Source: an uncultured Frankiales bacterium | GTDB taxonomy: Bacteria; Actinomycetota; Actinomycetes; Mycobacteriales; SCTD01 | Assembly: GCA_946479905.1 (NCBI GenBank) | Contig: CAMLIA010000247.1 | Coordinates: forward strand, 1-5,350 | Length of the DNA stretch: 5,350 nt | Direction: 5' to 3' | Part shown: positions 1 to 5,350 of the stretch, one piece after another | Layout of the letters: the number at the start of each line of letters is the position of its first letter | How positions within the stretch are numbered: the first letter of the stretch is position 1 | Made by a program: the position numbers and the translations under genes | Notes under the pieces: model-generated | Databases searched by the model: none | Seen by the model: the letters and a program-made list of their open reading frames with translations, nothing else | What the model was told of the DNA's origin: nothing

Positions 1-11
1 CTCCGCGGTCG

Positions 12-908
12 TTGTCTCCTAGGCTCGCGCTCGGCGGCACGACCGTCGAGGTGACCCGGCTGTCCCTCGGTGGCGGCTCGCTCGGCAACCTGTTCCACGA
101 GATCAGGGACTCCGATGCCCAGGCGACCGTCGAGGCCGCGTGGGAATGCGGGATCCGCTACTTCGACACCGCGCCGTTCTACGGGCTCGGGGTCGCGGAG
201 AGCCGCCTGGGCGCGGGGCTTCGCGACAAACCGCGCTCGGACTTCGTCGTGTCGACGAAGGTCGGCCGACTGCTGGGCGGAGCGGACGGATGGCACTGGG
301 ACTTCACCGCCGACGGGGTCAAGCGCTCGCTGGAGGGCAGCCTCGCGCGGCTCGGGTTGGACCGGGTCGACGTGGTCTACCTCCACGATCCCGACGACCA
401 CATCGGGGAGACGTTGGCGACGGCGTACCCGGCGCTGGACGACCTGCGCAGCCAAGGCGTGATCGGCGCCGTCGGTGCCGGGGTGAACCGGTGCGCGGCG
501 GCACAGCCGTTCGTCGAGCGGGCCGAGCTGGACTGCGTGCTGCTCGCCGGCCGGTACACGCTCCTGGACCGCTCGGCCGAGGACTTCCTCCAGCTCTGCC
601 TGGAGCGCAGGGTCTCCGTGGTGGCCGGAGGCGTCTTCAACACCGGGGTGCTGACGAACCCCGACAGCCCAGACGTGCACTTCAACTACGGCCCGGTGCC
701 GGATGACATCCGCACCCGGGCACGCGAGCTCGCCGCGACCTGCGGGCGTTTCGGCGTACCGCTGACCGCGGCGGCGCTGCAGTTCCCCGCTCGCCACCCC
801 GCGGTGGCCTCCGTCGTGGTGGGGTGCGCCTTCCCCGAGCAGGTGCGGGCCAACGCCGCAAGCTTCGCCTTGGCGCTGCCCGACCCGCTCTGGGAGCAGC
901 TCGGCTGA
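12..908 (+). CDS. Aldo/keto reductase, L-fucose (D-threo-aldose) 1-dehydrogenase type; 5' end uncertain
   Basis: Predicted cytoplasmic NAD(P)-dependent oxidoreductase with the aldo/keto reductase (beta/alpha)8 barrel. Numbering from the TTG at 12, the catalytic tetrad is visible: Asp52 and Tyr57 in YFDTAPFYG, Lys83 in STKVGR, and His125 in VYLHDPDDH. The segment GGVFNTGVL (206-214) and the DPDDH after the catalytic His are typical of the D-threo-aldose / L-fucose 1-dehydrogenase and pyridoxal 4-dehydrogenase branch. That branch oxidises the C1 hydroxyl of free sugars such as L-fucose to a lactone. The protein ends at WEQLG, a little shorter at the C-terminus than I expect for relatives. TTG is a rare start with no Shine-Dalgarno visible, and the frame is open to the left edge, so the true start may lie upstream. 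The next gene starts 38 bases downstream, and its glycosidase and sulfatase context favours a sugar substrate. Family is secure; substrate is inferred. Confidence 0.88.
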   Translation: MSPRLALGGTTVEVTRLSLGGGSLGNLFHEIRDSDAQATVEAAWECGIRYFDTAPFYGLGVAESRLGAGLRDKPRSDFVVSTKVGRLLGGADGWHWDFTADGVKRSLEGSLARLGLDRVDVVYLHDPDDHIGETLATAYPALDDLRSQGVIGAVGAGVNRCAAAQPFVERAELDCVLLAGRYTLLDRSAEDFLQLCLERRVSVVAGGVFNTGVLTNPDSPDVHFNYGPVPDDIRTRARELAATCGRFGVPLTAAALQFPARHPAVASVVVGCAFPEQVRANAASFALALPDPLWEQLG

Positions 909-930
909 CCTCCCACCAAGGTTTGCAATG

Positions 931-941
931 TGGTATTACTA
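931..941. promoter_or_regulatory. Putative GntR/FadR-family operator
   Basis: TGGTATTACTA is an imperfect palindrome: five complementary pairs minus one, around a central T. It fits the FadR-subfamily GntR operator consensus t.GTa.tAC.a at every specified position. It lies in a short AT-rich island in an otherwise very GC-rich sequence, six bases before the glycosidase GTG start and over a -10-like element. A bound regulator would therefore block transcription of the glycosidase-sulfatase pair. GntR regulators of this group commonly sense sugar acids and other carboxylic acids, which would fit feedback from an oxidised sugar. No regulator gene is present in the window. The motif is seen; its function is inferred. 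Confidence 0.5.
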
Positions 942-947
942 ACATCG
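931..947 (+). promoter_or_regulatory. Possible extended -10, leaderless promoter for the glycosidase
   Basis: TGGTATTAC (931-939) resembles an extended -10 element: TG, one base, then TATTAC against TATAAT. The hexamer ends seven bases before the start codon, so initiation would fall at or next to the GTG at 947 and give a leaderless mRNA. In support, no purine-rich Shine-Dalgarno sequence lies in the bases before 947. No convincing -35 is seen: TTGCAA at 923-928 is too close to serve. The element coincides with the operator palindrome, as expected for a repressed promoter. Confidence 0.35.
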
Positions 948-2887
948 TGGCCCGTACCCGCGAGTGGCGAGAGGGGCGGCTTTTCGCCGTCCACTGGGAC
1001 TTCCACGCCAAGCCCGAGGACCCCGACATCGGCGCCGGCCTGACCCGCGAGGGCCTGCGCGACTGGGTCACCGACCTCCGACTCGACTGGGTGCAGTGCG
1101 ACTGCAAGGGCGCCTGGGGGCTGACGTCGTACCCCACGAAGGTCGGCACCCCTGCCCCCGGGCTGGTCAGCGACCTGCTCGCCCTGCACCGCGAGGTGAC
1201 GAACGAGCTGGGCCTGCCGCTCGTGGTGCACTTCCTGTGGCACCACGACAAGCACGCAGCCGCTGAGCACCCGGACTGGCAGCGTCGCAGCCCTGCCGGC
1301 GAGGAGCTGGCCGGGGAGATCTGCCCGCTGAGCCCGTACGTCGACGAGCTGATGATGCCGCTGATGATGGAGATCATCGACAACTACGACGTCGACGGCT
1401 TCTGGGTCGACCGGAGCTTCTGGGCCGCGAAGCCGTGCTGGTGCGACCGTTGCCGGGCAACGTTCCCCGGCACCGCCCCCATCTCCCCCGCCGACGAGGG
1501 CTGGGCCGACTGGATGGCGACGCACCGGGCCAACTACCTGCGCCAGGCGCGGAAGTTCGTCGACGCGATCCACGAGCGCAAGCCCGACTGCGCGGTGTGC
1601 ATCAACTGGGCCTACTCGAGCATGCAGCCCGACCCGGTCGAGGTGCCCGTCGACTTCCTGTCCGGCGACCTGGTCGGTCCCTTCCTCCTCGACTGGGCGC
1701 CGACCGAGGCCCGGCTCTTCGACAGCCGCGGCCTGCCGTGGGACCTGATGCCGTGGATGTTCACCAAGTCCGAGCCGACCTTCAGCACCACGCGGGGCTG
1801 GATCACCAAGCCCGCCGCGCAGCTGTGCCAGGAGGCGGCGGTGCTGCTGTCCTGCGGCGGCGGGGTGCAGGTCTACGACCAACCCCGCCGCGACGGCGGG
1901 CTCGTGGAGGCCCACCGGCCGGTGCTCAAGGAGCTGGCCGACTTCTGCCACGCCCGCCGCGACGTGGTGCTAGGGACGCGCTCGGTGCCACAAGCCGCTG
2001 TGCTGTGCTCCGAGCGCGCGTACTACGCGCGCAACGAGCCGCTCTTCGGACGAGGGACCGCCTGGGACCCGGTCGAGGGAGCGCTGCGAGCACTGCTGGC
2101 CAACCACGTGCACGTCGACCTGCGCAACGAGGCGGACCTGCTGCGCGACCTCGACAGCTTCGCTCTCGTCGTGCTCCCCGAGTGCGGCCCGCAGCCCGCA
2201 GAGTTGGTGACCCAGCTTGCGGAGTACGTCTCCGGCGGCGGTCGACTGCTCGTGACCGGCGACCAGGGCCCGGCCATGTGGGACCTCCTCGGGGTCCGGC
2301 CGACCGGCGCGGAGCCGCAGGACGGCTACGTCGCCGCCGGGAGCGACGTGCATCCCTTCGCGAACGGCTGGTTGCCGAGCGACCTCACGGGCGCAGTCTC
2401 CCTGGCGCCTGCGCTCGCCATCCCGGACCCGGCGACGGAGGACCGGCTCGGCCCGGCCATCACGCTGCGCGAGGTGGGCACGGGCCTAGTGGCAGCCGTA
2501 CCCAGCGACCTGTTCGGACCCTTCTGGCGCAACCAGGAGCCCGGCGTCGTGTCCTTGCTCGGCGAGGTTCTCACGGCTCTCGACCCGGCACTCGACGTGC
2601 GGGCCGAGGCGCGGCCGTACCTGCACCTCAGCCTGCGGACCACGCCGGGCGGGTATGCCGTGCACCTGCTCAACACCTCGAGCCTTTCGCCGCTGTCGGC
2701 CAAGGCGGTGTACACCGAGGGGGTCGCACCGAGCGGCCCGGTGCGCGTGCAGCTCAGGCTCGCCAACGCGCCGGCCAAGGTCCGGGCGGTGCCGTCCGGT
2801 GACGTGCGGTGGGAGTGGTCGGCGGGCTGGTTGACCGCCGAGGTGTCCGAAGTCGGCATCCACCGAGCGATCGAGGTGCTGACGTGA
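947..2887 (+). CDS. Putative glycoside hydrolase: GHL6-type TIM barrel plus beta-galactosidase trimerisation domain
   Basis: A 646-residue protein with no signal peptide, probably cytoplasmic. Residues about 10-335 look like the 'hypothetical glycosyl hydrolase 6' barrel. Evidence is VHWDFHAKP (15-23), the SYPTKVG segment (61-67), the HHDKHAAAEHPDW region (99-111), and YDVDGFWVDRSF (147-158), where Asp155 is a candidate catalytic residue. Cys164, Cys166 and Cys169 form a CxCxxC cluster that, perhaps with Cys126, resembles the structural zinc site of GH42 enzymes. Residues about 345-530 look like the GATase-like GH42 middle (trimerisation) domain, with LVVLPE (407-412) and SGGGRLLVTGDQG (429-441). 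A C-terminal beta domain follows. GTG at 947 was chosen because the family begins just before VHWDFH; the open frame to 824 lies inside the reductase gene. It overlaps the sulfatase by four bases. Substrate unknown; an alpha-L-fucosidase-like role is possible given similarity in layout to GH29/GH151 enzymes and the neighbours. Confidence 0.8.
   Translation: MARTREWREGRLFAVHWDFHAKPEDPDIGAGLTREGLRDWVTDLRLDWVQCDCKGAWGLTSYPTKVGTPAPGLVSDLLALHREVTNELGLPLVVHFLWHHDKHAAAEHPDWQRRSPAGEELAGEICPLSPYVDELMMPLMMEIIDNYDVDGFWVDRSFWAAKPCWCDRCRATFPGTAPISPADEGWADWMATHRANYLRQARKFVDAIHERKPDCAVCINWAYSSMQPDPVEVPVDFLSGDLVGPFLLDWAPTEARLFDSRGLPWDLMPWMFTKSEPTFSTTRGWITKPAAQLCQEAAVLLSCGGGVQVYDQPRRDGGLVEAHRPVLKELADFCHARRDVVLGTRSVPQAAVLCSERAYYARNEPLFGRGTAWDPVEGALRALLANHVHVDLRNEADLLRDLDSFALVVLPECGPQPAELVTQLAEYVSGGGRLLVTGDQGPAMWDLLGVRPTGAEPQDGYVAAGSDVHPFANGWLPSDLTGAVSLAPALAIPDPATEDRLGPAITLREVGTGLVAAVPSDLFGPFWRNQEPGVVSLLGEVLTALDPALDVRAEARPYLHLSLRTTPGGYAVHLLNTSSLSPLSAKAVYTEGVAPSGPVRVQLRLANAPAKVRAVPSGDVRWEWSAGWLTAEVSEVGIHRAIEVLT
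2873..2876 (+). promoter_or_regulatory. Shine-Dalgarno of the sulfatase gene
   Basis: GAGG lies seven bases before the GTG at 2884, inside the last codons of the glycosidase. It supports that GTG over the upstream in-frame start at 2809, which would add 25 residues of non-family sequence in front of the first beta strand. Confidence 0.6.
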
Positions 2888-4338
2888 AGCCCAACGTGCT
2901 GCTCATCATGGCGGACCAGCTGAAGGCAACCGCCCTGCCGTCCTACGGGAACCCGGTCGTGCGGACCGAGGCGCTGGACTCCCTTGCACAGCAGGGGGTC
3001 CGCTACGACCTGCCCTTCACGCCGCACCCGCTGTGCGTGCCCGCCCGGGTGTCGATGTGGACGGGTGCGTACCCGCACGAGCACGGCGTGCGGACCAACG
3101 AGCTGCGCGCCCCCGAGCACCTGGACAACTACCTTCGGGTGTTCCAGCGGGCCGGCTACCGCACCGCGTTGTTCGGCAAGGACCACTGCTTCGGCCCGGA
3201 CGACCAGGCCCGGTTCGACGAGCAGGTCGATTTCGGACACCTGGGGGGCTCCGCGCCCGACGACCTCGAGTTCGCCGACTGGATCAGGGCAGGGCGGTAC
3301 CGCCGGCTCTGGCACAGCCACCGCTCGTCGCTGAGCATCGAGCAGTCCCCGGCGGGGCGCATCGCGGCGGAGGCGAGCCGTTTCGTGGCAGAGGACGACG
3401 GCCGGCCGTTCCTGGCGTGGGTCTCCTTCCCCGAGCCGCACGAGCCGTACTACGCGATCGCGCCGTTCGACTCCTGGTACGACCCCGCCGACATCGCGCT
3501 GCCGCCCGCCGAGACCGATGGCCTCGCGTCAAAACCCCTTCGCCAGCAACTGTTCCGGCGGCTCTGCGGCTTCGAAGAGATGACCCAGGACGAGCTCCGG
3601 GCGGCCGTGGCGACGTACTACGCCATGGTCAGCCTGGTCGACCGCTGCGTCGGACAGGTGCTCGAGGCGCTGCGCGCGAGCGGCAAGGAGCACGACACGA
3701 TCGTGTGCTTCGTCGCCGACCACGGCGACTTCTCGGGCGAGCACGGGCTGGTCGTCAAGTGCGGCGCGTTCTACGACTGCCTCACGCGGATCCCGCTGCT
3801 GCTGTCCTGGCCAGGCGAGCTCCCGGCCGACCGCACGGTCACCGACCTGGTGAGCCTCATCGACGTGATGCCGACGCTGGCCAGGCTCGCCCGTGTCGAC
3901 GAGCTGCCCCGCAGCGGGCAGCAGCTCCCCGGCCTCGGGACGAGCGCACCCGCGCGTGAAGCGGTGTACGCCGAGTACGGCGCCGGCAGCCGGCGGCTGC
4001 CTCCTGAGGTGGCGGGCCGGACCTTCGACCTGGACGTCGGCGCGCACCGTCCGCTGCTGCGTCCCGCCGAGGCCGAGGGTCGGCCGAAGATGGTGCGCAA
4101 CCAGGGCTGGAAGTACGTGTACGACCCGCACGACCCGACGCCGGAGCTGTACGACCTGCGCGCCGACCCGCTCGAGCTGCACAACCTCGCGGGCGACCCG
4201 ACGCACACCGAGGTCGTCAGCGAGCTCCGGCGGCTGCTGCTCGACTGGGCGATCGCGACCGAGGACCACGAGCCGGTGCCGCTCTACTTCGACGCCGACA
4301 CCCTGGCCGACACCACCGAGCCGGCGCTCAGGGGCTGA
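2884..4338 (+). CDS. Cytoplasmic type I sulfatase (formylglycine-dependent, alkaline phosphatase superfamily)
   Basis: A 484-residue sulfatase that would hydrolyse a sulfate ester, or possibly a phosphonate or phosphate ester. It begins directly with the first strand, KPNVLLIMADQ, so it has no signal peptide. The sulfatase signature is CVPAR (51-55), with Cys51 as the residue to be converted to formylglycine; Ala54 replaces the usual Ser but CxPxR is kept. Other active-site candidates are Asp11, Lys99 and His101 in FGKDH, His186 in PEPHEPY, Asp279-His280 in VADHGD, and Lys292. The single Asp in ADQ plus Asp-His at 279-280 resembles choline sulfatases and phosphonate monoester hydrolases more than classical DD/DN arylsulfatases. 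The C-terminal subdomain has the usual WKYVYDP and ELYDLRADPLELHNLA segments (409-436). The GTGA overlap with the glycosidase stop implies translational coupling. A formylglycine-generating enzyme must be encoded elsewhere. The family is certain; a carbohydrate sulfate substrate is inferred from context. Confidence 0.93.
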   Translation: MKPNVLLIMADQLKATALPSYGNPVVRTEALDSLAQQGVRYDLPFTPHPLCVPARVSMWTGAYPHEHGVRTNELRAPEHLDNYLRVFQRAGYRTALFGKDHCFGPDDQARFDEQVDFGHLGGSAPDDLEFADWIRAGRYRRLWHSHRSSLSIEQSPAGRIAAEASRFVAEDDGRPFLAWVSFPEPHEPYYAIAPFDSWYDPADIALPPAETDGLASKPLRQQLFRRLCGFEEMTQDELRAAVATYYAMVSLVDRCVGQVLEALRASGKEHDTIVCFVADHGDFSGEHGLVVKCGAFYDCLTRIPLLLSWPGELPADRTVTDLVSLIDVMPTLARLARVDELPRSGQQLPGLGTSAPAREAVYAEYGAGSRRLPPEVAGRTFDLDVGAHRPLLRPAEAEGRPKMVRNQGWKYVYDPHDPTPELYDLRADPLELHNLAGDPTHTEVVSELRRLLLDWAIATEDHEPVPLYFDADTLADTTEPALRG

Positions 4339-4348
4339 CGGACCTTCG

Positions 4349-4373
4349 GGCCCCGTTCGACCTGCACGGGGCC
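4349..4373 (+). terminator. GC-rich hairpin, possible terminator after the sulfatase gene
   Basis: A perfect 8-base inverted repeat, GGCCCCGT (4349-4356) and ACGGGGCC (4366-4373), flanks a 9-base loop. It starts 11 bases after the sulfatase stop. No T-run follows, which is common for actinobacterial terminators but leaves the call uncertain. It sits upstream of the promoter proposed for the next gene and would separate the two transcription units. Confidence 0.5.
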
Positions 4374-4416
4374 GGCTGGATTCGACAGCGTTGGTTCAGA
4401 GGGTTTACGAAGGCGG

Positions 4417-4429
4417 TAGGGTGCGGGCA
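4417..4429 (+). promoter_or_regulatory. Leaderless-type -10 element for the ADP-ribosylglycohydrolase-family gene
   Basis: TAGGGT (4417-4422) fits the actinobacterial -10 consensus TANNNT. It is followed by exactly six bases before the ATG at 4429, which places the predicted transcription start on the first base of the start codon. A clear -35 is not evident; GGTTCA (4393-4398) is at a suitable distance but is a poor match. The G-rich stretch 4415-4421 could instead serve as a weak ribosome binding site on a longer transcript. Confidence 0.45.
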
Positions 4430-5350
4430 TGTCGCGTCCGAAGCCTCCTTCCCCCATCACGCTGAGTCGCCTGCTCTTCGAGGACCAGGTCCTCGGCTGC
4501 TGGATGGGCAAGAACGTGGGCGGCACCCTGGGCCTCCCCCACGAGGGCACCCCGCACGCGCTCGAGGTCACCGGCTACGAGACGCCCGAGGGCGAGCCCA
4601 TGCCGAACGACGACCTCGACCTGCAGCTGGTCTGGCTGCGGGCGGTGCAGGAGCGGGGCCCGGGTCGCGTCGACGCCGCGGTCCTCGCCGAGTACTGGCT
4701 GACCTACGTCACCCCGCACTGGAACGAGTACGGCATCAGCAAGGCCAACTCGCGCCTCGGGCTCACTCCTCCGCTGACGGGGAGCCACCGCAACGAGCAC
4801 TGGAAGCACAGCAACGGGGCGTGGATCCGGTCGGAGGTCTGGGCATGCCTGGCCCCTGCTGCGCCGGACCTGGCCGCCACCTGGGCGTACGAGGACGCCT
4901 GCGTCGACCACGGGGACGGCGAGGGCACCTGGGCCGCGATGTTCACGGCCGCCCTGCAGTCAGCAGCCTTCGTGACCCCTGACGTCCGGAAGTGCATCGA
5001 CGCAGGGCTGGCCCGAGTCCCGGCCGGCAGCCTGCTGGCGCGCGCCGTCACCACGGCCGTGGTTGCCTTCGACGAGGGGGTCGACTGGCGCGAGGCGCGC
5101 GAGCGGGTCATCGCCGCCACGGCGCCCCTCGGCTTCTTCCAGGCACCCGCGAACGTCGGGTACGTCGTCATCGGGCTGCTGTACGGCGCAGGCGACTTCG
5201 GCGCCTCGCTGCTCTACGCCGTCAACTGCGGCGACGACACCGACTGCACCGGAGCCACCACCGGCGCCACGCTCGGCATCCTGCAGGGCCGCAGCGCCCT
5301 CCCCGAGAGCTGGACGTCCTACATCGGCGACCGCATCCTCACCCTGGCCA
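4429..5350 (+). CDS. ADP-ribosylglycohydrolase-family protein (3' end beyond the window)
   Basis: The first 307 codons of a gene that runs off the right edge. It belongs to the ADP-ribosylglycohydrolase fold, an all-helical, dimagnesium-dependent family whose known members cleave N- or O-glycosidic bonds of ADP-ribose. The N-terminal GCWMGKNVGG (23-32) is the usual Gly-rich helix start. The metal-binding acidic motifs are PNDDLD (59-64), where classical enzymes have TDDT-like sequences, and CGDDTDCTGATTGA (267-280), matching the conserved GGDTD region. HSNGAWIRSEVWA (127-139) and WAYEDACVDHGDGEG (152-166) match a subgroup often found beside sugar-catabolic genes in bacteria. There is no signal peptide, so it probably acts in the cytoplasm. 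The start at ATG 4429 is supported by the promoter spacing and by the family start. The gene is separated from the sulfatase by 90 bases. The true substrate is unknown; a glycoside or ribosyl-like sugar conjugate is as likely as ADP-ribosylated protein. Confidence 0.9.
   Translation, partial: MSRPKPPSPITLSRLLFEDQVLGCWMGKNVGGTLGLPHEGTPHALEVTGYETPEGEPMPNDDLDLQLVWLRAVQERGPGRVDAAVLAEYWLTYVTPHWNEYGISKANSRLGLTPPLTGSHRNEHWKHSNGAWIRSEVWACLAPAAPDLAATWAYEDACVDHGDGEGTWAAMFTAALQSAAFVTPDVRKCIDAGLARVPAGSLLARAVTTAVVAFDEGVDWREARERVIAATAPLGFFQAPANVGYVVIGLLYGAGDFGASLLYAVNCGDDTDCTGATTGATLGILQGRSALPESWTSYIGDRILTLA

Noticed and set aside
824..946. N-terminal extension of the glycosidase from an ATG at 824
   Set aside because: It would overlap the reductase C-terminus by 85 bases, encodes Arg/Ala/Gly-rich sequence unlike the family, and runs through the operator and promoter region. 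GTG 947 fits the family start.
1884..1900. Perfect 7-base hairpin (CCCGCCG, three-base loop, CGGCGGG)
   Set aside because: It lies inside the glycosidase coding sequence and is easily produced by GC-rich codons; no regulatory context.
686..1951. Long open frame on the minus strand (421 codons) antisense to the reductase and glycosidase genes
   Set aside because: It is a shadow of GC-rich codon use on the + strand. The translation has low-complexity Arg/Gly/Val/Pro composition, no recognisable motif, and spans the junction of two well-supported genes.
1435..2802. Long + strand open frame (455 codons) within the glycosidase gene
   Set aside because: The translation is extremely Arg/Ala/Gly/Pro-rich with no family resemblance, while the overlapping frame has clear GHL6 and GH42M-like domains.
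2809..2883. Upstream start for the sulfatase (25 extra residues)
   Set aside because: The extra segment is not hydrophobic enough for a signal peptide and precedes the canonical first strand KPNVLLIMADQ. The GTG at 2884 has a good GAGG site.
3529..4269. Minus-strand open frame (246 codons) opposite the sulfatase gene
   Set aside because: It is antisense to strongly conserved sulfatase motifs (DHGD, ELYDLRADP) and has no motifs of its own.
4382..4398. LacI-like operator centred on CAGCGTTG upstream of the ADP-ribosylglycohydrolase-family gene
   Set aside because: Only the inner CA-N-CG-N-TG is symmetric; the outer positions expected of LacI-family operators do not match, so it is too weak to annotate.

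Overview
The window is GC-rich (third codon positions are almost all G or C). It uses GTG starts freely and has at least two starts that look leaderless. Together these suggest a high-GC actinomycete; genus cannot be told from this sequence. All four recognisable genes lie on the + strand and cover nearly the whole window. There are no tRNA or rRNA genes, insertion sequences or CRISPR arrays, and no gap over 300 bases.

Layout: (1) 12-908, an aldo/keto reductase of the L-fucose / D-threo-aldose 1-dehydrogenase type; its true start may lie left of the window. (2) A 38-base gap (909-946) that is AT-rich for this genome. It holds a FadR-type GntR operator motif (931-941) overlapping an extended -10-like element. 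(3) 947-2887, a 646-residue putative glycoside hydrolase: TIM barrel of the 'hypothetical glycosyl hydrolase 6' kind, a beta-galactosidase-trimerisation (GATase-like) domain, and a C-terminal beta domain. (4) 2884-4338, a cytoplasmic formylglycine-type sulfatase that overlaps the glycosidase stop by four bases. (5) A 90-base gap (4339-4428) with a GC-rich inverted repeat and a leaderless-type promoter. (6) 4429 to the right edge, an ADP-ribosylglycohydrolase-family protein cut off by the window end.

The likely theme is intracellular breakdown of a sulfated, probably fucose- or other deoxysugar-containing, oligosaccharide or glycoside. The sulfatase would remove sulfate, the GHL6-type enzyme and perhaps the ADP-ribosylglycohydrolase homologue would cleave glycosidic bonds, and the aldo/keto reductase would oxidise the free sugar to its lactone. 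This is inferred from family and context. No transporter, regulator or downstream sugar-acid enzyme is visible here. The most novel parts are the uncharacterised glycosidase tightly coupled to the sulfatase, and the ADP-ribosylglycohydrolase homologue in a sugar-catabolic setting.
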